Origin: Carya illinoinensis
Lineage: Eukaryota; Streptophyta; Magnoliopsida; Fagales; Juglandaceae
DNA length: 64,000 nucleotides
Assembly: GCF_018687715.1 (NCBI RefSeq)
Contig: NC_056765.1
Span: 30,402,254-30,466,253 of the forward strand
Reading direction: 5' to 3'
Made by a program: the position numbers and the translations under genes. Below the pieces are notes generated by a model, which was given only the letters and a program-made list of their open reading frames with translations, ran no database searches and was not told the DNA's origin. This document shows positions 47,367 to 57,686 of this stretch, one piece after another (the first letter of the stretch is position 1; each line of letters opens with the position of its first letter).

Positions 47367-47609
47367 ATCATCATCATCACGTTACATGTACGTACAACGT
47401 CAGTATAGCTAGCGGCCAAAGCAATGTATGGTAAAGATCATCATCTAGGCCAAATTCATTCTTTCCTGCCCGATCTCCTTGCATTTGTTTAGCATCCCTG
47501 CATTGATGCATGTGATGTGATGTGATGTGATCTGATCTTGAGGAGCCAATATGCCAGTACGTACGTACCCAAAGATCATAAAAAACGCATGTCTCCCACC
47601 CGAGTTATA

Positions 47610-47616
47610 TATTATG

Positions 47617-47676
<60 letters not shown>

Positions 47677-47801
47677 CATATACGAAATTAGTTCTTTTTA
47701 TTATTTAAATTAATTAATTGTAAAGTGCCAGTACGTACGTCGTACGTACCCAAAGATATTCATAAAAAACGCATGTCTCCCACTCGAGTTATATATTATG
47801 C

Positions 47802-47858
<57 letters not shown>

Positions 47859-47900
47859 CATATACGAAATTAGTTCTTTTTATTATTTAAATTGATTAAT
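47610..47900. repeat. Internal tandem duplication of a 160-bp block
   Basis: The block from GCCAGTACGTACGT through AAAAAACGCATGTCTCCCAC and the (CT)n(AT)n run to ATACGAAATTAGTTCTTTTT occurs twice, at about 47550-47715 and 47726-47890. Copy 1 has it once. Confidence 0.85.
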
Positions 47901-49050
47901 TGTAAAGTCTAATTAATTATATATATAAATCTGAGTGATATAAAATATTAATTACGTTTTTGGATTGAAATCAATGTTATTGTAATTTTAACGGGATGAT
48001 CTATTAATTATTGTCAACAGAACCATTGATATTGATGCTAGCTGCTAGCTGCATGCGCATGAGAAAAGTTGTGGTGAGATCTAATGCATGAGGAAAGTTG
48101 TAATTTGATGCATGAATATTAACTGCTCCAAGTTTGTACACAAACCATACTGCAGAAAAGTAGTACGGGTGATTTGCTGCTTGAGAAAATGTACTGATCA
48201 TCGATATCTCATGTACACAAACTATGTATATTGCATGATAATTAATGTTCGTAGTACTACTATTAGTACATGTATATTATACTTCTAGTTATTTGCATGC
48301 ATGTTGAATGAGAAAAAGCGTTCAAAATTTTTGTGCATATATATATATATATAATATTTAGTGTATAAATGCCGCACACTATTTTTTTTTAAAAGTAAAT
48401 AAATATAGAATTCATATCAAAATAATAATTTTTTATTATTAAATCCTGCTCTTTATTAAAAAAAAATGTATATTGCTAATACAATATAAGAGTGCATTGA
48501 GCATTATTAAATGGAAAATGATGGGAGCCCACTGGTGGCTCATTGAGGGCTAAGGGTACTAGCTGCAGGACCTTTCAAAAAAAAAAAAAGATTTGCTGCA
48601 GGAGAATCGAAAGTACTATACGTGCATATATGGTCCAAGTAATTTGTACGTTACACGTACAAACAATGCATATTGCATGGGGATCAATTAGAATTACCAA
48701 CCATCTTAACGGCTAGACAACAATACTACAGTTCTTGTACATACAAGCAGATTGCGGACCAATTTGTGCATTAATGTTGAGGTGGGTACTATTTTATCAT
48801 ATGTTAATCTAAAAAATAAAATAAAAAAGAGAAGAAAACAGAAAGAGAGGACAAAAAAGGCAGCAAACCTCAGCTTCAAGCTTGTCGTCCAGAAACTCTC
48901 CATCTGCACTTAGTTTACAAAATAATCATAAGTTTTCATTTCCATCTTGTCCATTTACTGCAGATTGACCGGCGGGATGTGTTGGATTGGATTGGTGTGA
49001 CTTCACATCCAAATTTTTTGTTTGTAATTTTCTTTGGGGCTTTGCTACAT

Positions 49051-49240
49051 GTAGTCGGGAAATGCAGTCGGCGTGCAATCGGCTGTACGGAATGAATAAA
49101 AAAAATTATAAAAAAATTATTTTATATTCAGGGAGACCTACATGAATTATAAAAAGTTATAAAAATAATTTTTTTTTATGTAAGTCCCGTATTAATTTTT
49201 TTTATAGCCGACTGCACGCCGACTGCATTTCCCGACTGCA
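49051..49240. mobile_element. MITE with about 34-bp inverted ends
   Basis: GTCGGGAAATGCAGTCGGCG on the left matches the complement of CGCCGACTGCATTTCCCGAC on the right. The core is AT-rich. No coding sequence. Confidence 0.88.
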
Positions 49241-49571
49241 CAAATCATTTCTGTTTTCTTTGTCCTTCCTTAGCCGCCTTATATATAAATAGATCGTGTC
49301 TAATCCTTATCTATTTTCTCTCAAATCTCTGGTTATTTATTGATGATTTGAAAGGTTGCAAGTCCTGAAGCATATTCGCTGAAGTGCTTCCACTTTTTCT
49401 TTTCTTTTTTTTAAGAACTTTGTATCTCCATATTCAAAAAAACCAATGTAAATAATTCAAACTTTAGATGTAAAATCTTAGATTTCGGATACATGATTGA
49501 AGAAAAAAACCAATAAAAACTCGTTTCAAAATCCAAAACTGAGTATTAAAACTAATCCTCACAATTTTTTC

Positions 49572-49961
49572 TCAATCTAGGGGAACCTCGTCATCTTTGT
49601 TAGTGATCTCCTGCTGCAAATCTTTGGGATCCTTTCCGTTGACCGTATAGCTGACGGAGATGCCGGTGCCAAGGATCTTCTTAACGGTGCCACTAAGGTC
49701 CTTGGCTATGGATCTGTGACAAGGGCAGTGGTAGATGGAACCACCGAGATCTTAGCCTGACGGTTCTGGACGGTGAGCTTGACAGTCACATGAAGGCCTT
49801 TCCAATCCTTGGTCATCTCCTTGGCTATGTCCTCTCCGACTTTCTTCGGTGAGAGACCTAGCGGCCCAATCTTTGGAGCGAGCGAATTAGCAACCCCCAC
49901 GTCACCTCCTATCTCAGACGTACACATCCACCACTTGTGATGGGTCAAATTTTAGATGCAT
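49572..49961 (-). pseudogene. RPL12: Ribosomal protein L12 (uL11) retropseudogene
   Basis: On the minus strand from an ATG at 49961, [12 protein letters not shown] is followed by a frameshift. Then come [32 protein letters not shown] and, in another frame, [15 protein letters not shown] and [11 protein letters not shown]. These are cytosolic 60S L12 sequences with no introns. About 40 codons between the last two blocks are deleted. It is an old processed copy inside the 2.1-kb segment specific to segmental copy 2. Confidence 0.9.
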
Positions 49962-50504
49962 TGTTGGCTGCTCTGTGGCCCTTCCACTTTGTTTGTTTGC
50001 CAAGATCAGAAGAGTTGAAGATTTTATTCATTTTGTGACCGTTGGATCATGTAGTTCAGTTGTCGGAGATCAATTTTTTGGTGTTGATTGTGGGTAGTCT
50101 GTGGTGTATTTGTTTTAGGCTGTTTTAGTCATTGGGTTTAATCATTGAGGTTTCTTTAAGTCCTATGAATTTTGGTCAGCGCCGGTGGGTGAGTAAGCAA
50201 AAAAAATTGACTGGTAGATGAGAAAGCAAAAGACCAGAGAAGGAAGCCCTAAAACATTGTCTCCAAAAGGATGGTGGAAATCTCTGTCAAGAGGAAGGGG
50301 AAGGGTGCGAGAGGAGCAGACACGAAAGAAATCTTTGAGAGAAAGATGTTTGCTAAATTGATTGAAAATTACTCATCCATAGCTTTCCACTGCCTTCGTA
50401 TCTTTTATTTATAATCCGCACCATCTCATTAAAGTCTACATTTCCACTTCAGCATTGGTGCGCTTATTGGTTCGCAAATCGGCTTACAATAAGATTTTTT
50501 CAGA
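49962..50504. other. Intergenic stretch in the copy-2-specific insert
   Basis: No gene or repeat ends were recognised. Confidence 0.45.
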
Positions 50505-50745
50505 ATCCTAATGGTTGGTTTGGATACCCAAATTTAAACTATCTTATCACATCTCACATCTCATATAATCATTACAACTTTTATAAATTTTCATACAAAA
50601 TATAATAAACAATTTAACTTTTTTAAATCCCAAAATAAAACTAATATTAAAAAATTATATTATAATTAGCAATATTTTATTTAATTTTTAACTAAACATT
50701 TCATCTCATCTCATCTAAATGAGAGAAATATTTCTCTATTTTTTC
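50505..50745. mobile_element. MITE family A, copy 7
   Basis: GGTTGGTTTGGATACCC start, ATACAAAATATAATAAACAA core, CATCTCATCTCATCTAAATG end. Confidence 0.8.
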
Positions 50746-50894
50746 ACAATTAAATTAAATGGTGCAATTTGTTAATTTTGATAGTTTGAAATCCACAATG
50801 TAAAAGTGCTAGCTGGTATACGTAAATTTCATTTTTTTTTTTATTGCGCCCACATCCAATACTAAATTTGTTTTTTATTTAAATATTTTGTTAT

Positions 50895-51112
50895 CCTAAA
50901 GGCTGGTTTTTGGATTCATAGATTAGATGAGATAGTTTTAAATAAAAAATAAAAAATAAATAAAATATTGTTATAATATTATTTTTTAATATTGTTATTG
51001 TTTTTTTATTTAAAAAAAGTTGAATTGTTTATTATATTTTGTGTGAAAATTTTAAAAAAATATAATAATGGGATGAGATATGATGGAAAATCATTGGTAC
51101 ATTTGAATCAAG
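50895..51112. mobile_element. MITE family A, copy 8 (counterpart of copy 3)
   Basis: Same position in segmental copy 2 as the element at 22530-22757. Confidence 0.8.
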
Positions 51113-51117
51113 AATAA

Positions 51118-51350
51118 TGATAGGGTTATTACTATGTTACTACTCATTTACTACTCTTTTTGTATTTGATTTTTTTAAAATTTTTTTATTTACTTAATGA
51201 TTAAGTAAGTGACTATTAATAAAATTATATATATTTTTTAATTTTTTCTTAATGATTAAGGATGATAAAAAAATATTTAAAAGAAAATGATAAAAAATAA
51301 AAAAACTTCATATTCATTATAAGTAGTAAATGTGTAGTAATATGTATATA
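51118..51350. mobile_element. MITE with 23-bp inverted ends
   Basis: TATGTTACTACTCATTTACTA on the left pairs with TAGTAAATGTGTAGTAATAT on the right. The core is AT-rich. It sits directly behind MITE A copy 8. Confidence 0.78.
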
Positions 51351-51689
51351 TTCAAAATAAACAAACAGCAATGGAAGAGTTAGAAACTTAGAAGATCATT
51401 GTAAGTTCTTAAGAGAATAAATTAAAAGTATAAGAAACCACCTAAGTATTCTTGTTTTATGAAAAAAAAAAATCACTGATATAGAAATTTTAAACAACGA
51501 TAACCTATATAAAATAAAATGAGATATATTGGGAGTTTTGTGTTGATAAGCTATGAGAATCCGTTTGTCAGCCCGTCTATGCTAGAGAAGCTGTAAGAGT
51601 GATCTCGGTGGTGTTCCCTTAAGATCTTGATCAACTTATTTCTTTTTGAATATAGGAAATCTTTGTTTTAAAAACATGTCTCAATGAAT

Positions 51690-53290
51690 TTTTTATTTAA
51701 GTAAGATGAATCTACTACTAATATACCTATAGAATCTGAACCTGATAATATTAACCAAGAAGACTATAGTATAATAGATATAAAAAAAAAAAATTTACAA
51801 AACTGGACAATTCCTAATGTTCCTAAGAATCAAATATACAAATAATCTACTTTTTCTTCTAAATTATCATTTCATACTAATTATAATATTAAAACGGTAG
51901 AAAAAACTATTAGTCTAAATAATAATTATGAATCATTACAATTATTAACAAAAGAGGCTATTAAACACCATAAAGAACAAAAATATTCTTTTATACATAT
52001 TAGATTAGTAAAGGTAGCTATAAAACCACTCACCAAAAGCGGATTAAATGCCTTAGTGTCACTCTTTCTAAGAGATGAAAGACACTATAATTTTCATGAT
52101 TCATTACTTAGAATGGTAGAATCTAGCCTGTTTCAAGATCCAGTTTATTTCAATTGTTATCTTAATTATTCACTTTCATTTTTTATACTAATATTTTACA
52201 TGCTTTAACATTAAACCTTAAAATAAATGGTTATCATATGATGAAATGATCACATCCTTTAACTGCAGTATATAGAATCCATTATAAACTAATAAAAATA
52301 ACATTAGAACCACAAGCTCTTATTATTAGTCCAAAAGGTTACATATTATTATTACAATCTAGTACACCAAATTCTAGTATACAAATTTCTAAATAGATTA
52401 ATTGGAATCAAATTACTCTCCCTAATGAATGGCAGTAAGAAAACATTATTTTATTACCTAAAATAGAAATTTTTTTTAAAAATGATCTAGATTACGTAAA
52501 TCAAAACACGGACAGAACAATCCAAATTACCTTTCAACCTTTTAGGAGATCATTATCACAATCACATTATTCTTCACCAGTATCTTTTAGTTATTATACA
52601 CCCAGATCTGTTCTTACTTTAGTTTCTAGAAATAGATCTCAAAATTTTGATACCAGATCTCATAATCTTGATACCCAGATCCGGGAAATTATTCCTGTAA
52701 ACATTATTGATACACCAATATATACTGTTAATCACCCTGATATAGTATCCACCTCTCAAAATCTCCAAGGAAAAGAACCTTCTTCTCCAACATATTTATA
52801 AGTAGTTAGAGATAATACTCAAATATTCACCATGAATAAAGAAGAATTTAAAATTAGTAAAGCATGTCTTAAACAAGATTATATGAAAGAAGAAAATAAA
52901 CAAAAAATATTAGCATTTTTCTCTACTTTCAAAAAAATAGAAAAAGATTATATCCAAACAAAATATTATGAGTACTTAGAAAGTGTACAAATTAATATAC
53001 ATTTCTTTACATGTTTTGAAATATATAAATAAAACCAATTATCGACTTTAAATAGGACAAATAATCAATGGATTAAGGAAGATAATCAAACTATCTATTA
53101 AGAATATCGTCCTTTTGAAGCCATTAAGCATAACTAAAGAAAAACCTCAATATTAGCTTCTCTAATAAAGAAATATAATTCAATACAAGAAAATAAAAAT
53201 ATTGATAATATAATTCAACAAAATAATTATACTAATTTATATTTAAAAACCATGAGTAAACAATTAGAAATAGCCCTTTGCATGAATTAA
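51690..53290 (+). pseudogene. Degraded pararetrovirus-like movement-protein region
   Basis: A broken plus-strand frame, best between about 51940 and 52190, resembles the movement-protein (30K-type) domain of the endogenous pararetrovirus-like sequences known from many plant genomes. Stops and frameshifts interrupt it before and after, and no reverse transcriptase or protease part follows. It is an inactive genomic fossil. The family call is from recollection of such domains and is moderately sure. Confidence 0.6.
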
Positions 53291-53899
53291 AATAATAGAC
53301 AAAAGAGAATAAAATTGACTTTATTGAAAACATAACATAATACCTATAAGAAGATTAATTCTCAAAGGAGTTGGGAGCAGAAGAAATAAAGGAAAGCTTA
53401 GTTTACAAGAGAGAATATTTGGAAGTAAAGAGGACAAGAGAATGAATGGTTTCAGATGAAGTTCTGAGTGCCTTTCTTTACATACAGACTCTCTTCATTT
53501 AGACACATGTACAATGCAGATCAATAATATGTGCCGCCTGACACTAACACAGTAAACACCTATAATATGTGCCATCTGACACTAGTAGAATAAAGACTAT
53601 CTGATTATCTGACACCATAAAGACTAAATAATATACAAATTTCTCTTATCCTATTAGGCTAGGCTAGACTCTTGTTTTCTTACGTAAAGTAAAGATAACT
53701 CAAAATGTACAAAGTCACTTGTTCTTTAGTAGACATGAACAATAATCTTAAAACACACGTATTTACTATTCTTGAATAGTAATTCTTGTCCTCTTGAATA
53801 ACTCTTGCATTGAATTTGATAAGAACGGTGAATAGTAATAGACAAAGTTGCTTGTCTTGTTCTTCAAGGAGATAATACTTCTGACGACTAAAAAGATAA
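53291..53899 (-). other. Leader- or LTR-like noncoding region between the two viral-like fragments
   Basis: Contains two diverged copies of a phrase like ATATGTGCC(G/A)(C/T)CTGACACTA (about 53529 and 53567). It sits downstream of the minus-strand viral-like fragment. No coding sequence. Confidence 0.4.
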
Positions 53900-55258
53900 T
53901 AGTTCTGATAACTTTAGCTTGTCATGTTGAATAATTGAAGAAGCAATAATCTTCTGGAATCACATAATTTGAGAATCCATCCAATGTGGTGGATTATTTT
54001 GAGAATGAGAGGCCTGTTGAGAAGGAGATGCCTAATTGATTGGTGATGATACTGCTGCTGACGATGCTGCTTGCTGTAATGGAGATAATCTGGCTTGTTG
54101 TTAAGGATTTTCTTCCTCGTCACTGTCGGAGACTTGTGACATTACTTCAGCCAAACTTTACAAATCTTTTTTCTCTAGTAATTGATGCTAATTAAGCTTG
54201 AAATATACTCCGTTGGACTAACACTTCAGAAGCTTTAGTAATTTTTCAAAACATTTTTATAACATGGTCATAATTATATTTTTTCTACCATTTGATAGAA
54301 ATTTGGCGGGCCAAGAACATAATATTTTTTAGAGAGTGATGATGTTTAATAACATATTTCCACTTCTTGATCTAGTTTAATTTTATTTTAAGGAAGAAAA
54401 GAAGAAGTGGTGGAAAGTGTGATAAGGACTGTGCATAATCATTTTGTAATGTAAAAATATGGAGACTTTTCTAGAGAAAAATAGGAAGAATGAGAGATTC
54501 TAGTCAAAACTGATCCCACCATAGCTAGAACCATCGTGTGAGTGTTTTAATTTCCTGTAATTTGTCAAAATGAAGAAACCAGAAATGACACAAATTCTTG
54601 TTCTATCTTAAAAACATTTTTGTTCATGCCTACTGGTAGTCATAATAATCGAAATAGGGTGGATCATATGTTTGAGAAAATCTTCTTATTAGATAAGGGC
54701 TTTTTCCTCACTGTTTTAGGGTAATGACTTGTTTAATAGTAATTTTATGAAAAGAAATAATCGAAAATCCAAGTGAAGAAGGTTGAGATTGAAAAGAACA
54801 TGAGATTTCAGAAATAATAATAGAATTTGTATCTACTAAAATAAATTAATAAAAATTCTGGGTTTTTATAGAATTCTATGGAACATAATGCCAATTTGGT
54901 AATAAAAAAACATCAAGTATTTTTTAGGGACAAAAAATGTGTTGTAATTCAGATTCAATAGGAAATACTTGGTGCCAATGAGTTTTGAGGATAATAGGAG
55001 TTGTAAAAGGTTGAGATAATGGTGGATGATTAATAATCTGGGAAGGAGTAGAAGAAAAAAGAGAAACAATTTTGAAATATGTTAATTTTGGAGAAGATAA
55101 TGGTGATAACGGATTGTAGGATGGCCTAATGTTTTGAGGCAATTACCCCAATACCGTGTAAGGTTTTGGAATGGCAGAAGTACAATGTGAAGGATAAGAA
55201 TGAGATGGTGGCTTGGCATATGAAGATTTAGACTTTAATCTAGACTTTGAGGATGACA
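53900..55258 (-). pseudogene. Degraded pararetrovirus-like fragment, opposite strand
   Basis: A minus-strand frame broken by several stops. Its first part (55142-54866) and a tryptophan-rich middle (near 54500-54660) recall the region next to the movement protein in the same plant pararetrovirus-like elements. It faces the plus-strand fragment at 51690-53290. It is non-functional, and the assignment is tentative. Confidence 0.45.
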
Positions 55259-55289
55259 TGATTTTCCTTGTAAGAATTCTCAAAATAGA

Positions 55290-55715
55290 AAATCAGGAAG
55301 AGAAAATCATGATAACGAAGCTGGATGATTCTGGATTGGGATTGAGAAGCGAAGAGTTTGTCTAGAGTAGATCATACTTCTCTAGATGTGGAATAGCCAA
55401 CAACTTAGGCTATAAGATTATCGGATAGAGAGGAGATAAGAGCACTTAGAATAATTTGGTCGGTTTGGGTCCAGTTTAAAAAGTCAGGATTATGTGTGAT
55501 TGCATCGGAAAGGAGAGGAGGAGGGGGTGCAGTAGATCCATCGACAAAGTGAAATAGTCTCTAGCCTTTCAGATATGGAATCATCTGAGCTCGCCAGAGA
55601 AGAAAATTGTCTTTGTTAAGTTTAATAGAGAGAAGGTGATTGAGATGGGGAAGAGGGGGGGGGGGGGAGGAAGAAGAATCTGAATATTTTTTTTTAGAGG
55701 TGCTTCTTCTGCCAT
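55290..55715 (-). mobile_element. Copia gag N-terminal fragment with upstream LTR-like promoter
   Basis: A minus-strand frame from an ATG at 55715 carries LLWRAQMIPYLKG, followed by a stop, and then a UBN2/gag-like stretch with SREVWSTLDKLFASQS. Frameshifts are present. A run of 13 G (C on the coding strand) lies at 55655-55667. Upstream at about 55770-55780 the minus strand reads CTATAAATAAAC, a TATA-like box, so 55716-55865 may be the LTR end and leader. Confidence 0.75.
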
Positions 55716-55866
55716 GTAAAACGTAGAGTCTGAAAATATTTCCTTCATTAATTTGAATGTTTGTACAGAGGTTTATTTATAGAGAGAGTCGTATGCCAAG
55801 AACATTCTGGCTTTCTTACAAGCACGTGATGTGCCATATGCCTAGTGCTAACTGTGTGAATCTGTT

Positions 55867-56058
55867 GTGACCGAAAGGAGTGCCTTAGTAGAAACAGAAT
55901 TACAAGCAAAATATTCCAGCAATACAATCAAACGTTTCTGGAAGATTTCCGTTGCTGAGATGGCTCTGTATCTTCATGTGCAGCTTGACTTGGAGCTAGA
56001 TGATTTTATGTCTGAATTGGAAGCTGATGTGGAATGTCTATTAGCAAGTGGAGCTTAA
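55867..56058 (+). pseudogene. Short unrecognised frame, possible exon fragment
   Basis: A 63-residue open frame, acidic at its C-terminus (DLELDDFMSELEADVECLL), ends at a TAA just before the WNK-like fragment. It lies at the edge of a copy-2-specific insert. I do not recognise the family; the composition looks like a real exon rather than noise. Confidence 0.35.
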
Positions 56059-56084
56059 GCAAACAAAAAAAAAAAAGTAAGCTT

Positions 56085-56460
56085 TTTTGGTACTTTCGAT
56101 GTTTTGGATTTCTGATTTATTTTTGTGGTTGCTTGTCTTTATGTTTGTATTGTCGACACATATAGACTAAAACTGAAGAGAGTTAACCTTAGGGCAATAA
56201 AGCACTGGTGTAGGCAAATCTTGAGATGGCTTCTCTATCTTCATATCCGTGACCCTCTGATCTACACATATCTCAAGTGTGACAATATCTTCATTAATGG
56301 GAACCAAAACGAAGTGAAGATCGGTGAAACTTCCAGAAAGTCACTATGACGGTGAAAGAAGGCTGCGCTGAGGGACGAAACCGTAAAACGAGAATCACAG
56401 ATGGAAAAAATTAGAAAAAAAAATGAAGAAATAATACTTGGTCAGGGCAAAACTTAGTGC
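56085..56460 (+). pseudogene. WNK-type protein kinase fragment, segmental copy 2
   Basis: The frame 56125-56349 reads through subdomains V-VII of a plant WNK kinase: [20 protein letters not shown], then the catalytic-loop part [19 protein letters not shown]. The HRD motif is replaced by YTY, and the DLG/DFG motif is lost to a premature end (ETSRKSL, stop). Kinase activity is impossible. Copy 1 is at 23015-23440. Confidence 0.8.
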
Positions 56461-56589
56461 GTGAGTTTACTTGTACAACAAAAATCTAAAATAAATGTAT
56501 GCATGGCTGCTAGCTATTTTTTATTTTTCATATTTCATTTTTTGAATTGTCTGCATGCACTATTGTAGTAACTGTTACACAATTTCTAT

Positions 56590-56815
56590 ATTAATTAAGA
56601 GTACTTCTAGAGCCACCGCTGGGAGCTTTCGTTATATTTTTTTTAAAAAAAAATTCTTTTGTTTTTTGTTTTCACATCATTTTTAATACTTTTAAATATT
56701 TAAAAAAATAAAGAATTCTCAATAATATTAAATAATTTTTTCTTAATCATTAGGGGAAAAAAAAAACTTGGAGCGGTAGCTCCCAACGGGATTCTTAGCT
56801 TTATTCATTAATTAA
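56590..56815. mobile_element. Mutator-like MITE with 9-bp target-site duplication
   Basis: ATTAATTAA flanks the 208-bp element (56599-56806). Segmental copy 1 holds the empty site. Inverted ends share CCG(C/T)TGGGAGCT. The 9-bp duplication is typical of MULE-type elements. Confidence 0.85.
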
Positions 56816-56929
56816 TTATACGTTTGTCTTCTGTTTTGTTAGCTTTTATATATTCATTATATATATATAACTGATATTTTTGCTTTTATATATATGTTAG
56901 GAGTGGGATTGGTGTAATATTTTTTATGG

Positions 56930-57590
56930 ATTGTTGCAGCCCGTCACAAGGCAGAGTGGCAGACGATCATGATAAGTAAGTGATGCAAAAATTTTGCTGC
57001 ATTAATTACTATTTTCTACTAATATATATTAGCATTGTTGATAAAATAAATACAAAGTCATTTCATGCACGTATTTGATAGGATATTTGAAAATAACACG
57101 TCTTTTTTAAAGTACTTGGTTTTGTGCTTTTGTGAATTTAATTAGTGGATAAATGTAATTAATATGCATATTGCAAGGGTCACGAATTGGTCTTTATTCA
57201 CTTCCTCTTAAATATTCATTCATTTTATTTGAAATTATATATTTGGTAAACAATAGTTAATTTAATTTCTTAACTATTTTATTATTACTTTTTTTTTTTT
57301 TCAGATTATTGTTGGACAGTTATAACTATGGAAGTTATTGCCGCCGTAATAAAAAGCAAGGACCCGGAAAAAAATTTATTAGATCTTTCTTTCCATGAGC
57401 TTATTGATTGTTGTAAAGAAGAGAGTGAGCAATTCATTTGAGTGGATCCAAAGAAATGGAATTAGAAAGAAGAAGGATTATCCTTTCAAAATGTATAAAT
57501 CTTCTTGCAAATCTAAAATAGAAGAAGAGTGTATGGAAATAATTATTGGTTGATAAAAAAATAGTCTGGAGATATGTTAGAAAGCAAGAA
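56930..57590 (+). pseudogene. Papain-like cysteine protease pseudogene, 5' part, segmental copy 2
   Basis: Counterpart of 26418-27060. The frame after the acceptor at about 57304 has YCWTVITMEVIAAVIKSK and LSFHELIDCC, then a stop. NNYWLIKK follows near 57540. The same middle deletion is present, so the damage predates the segmental duplication. Confidence 0.78.
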
Positions 57591-57686
57591 AATATGTAGA
57601 AAAATGAGATGAACTTTTTGCTCTTTTTTCATTCAAAAGAATGTGTTCCCAAACCCAGCAATATATACAAGCTTGGAATATACTCG

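Noticed and set aside
47610..47676. Repeated CT/AT runs as a CRISPR-like or satellite array
   Set aside because: They are two microsatellites within an ordinary tandem duplication.
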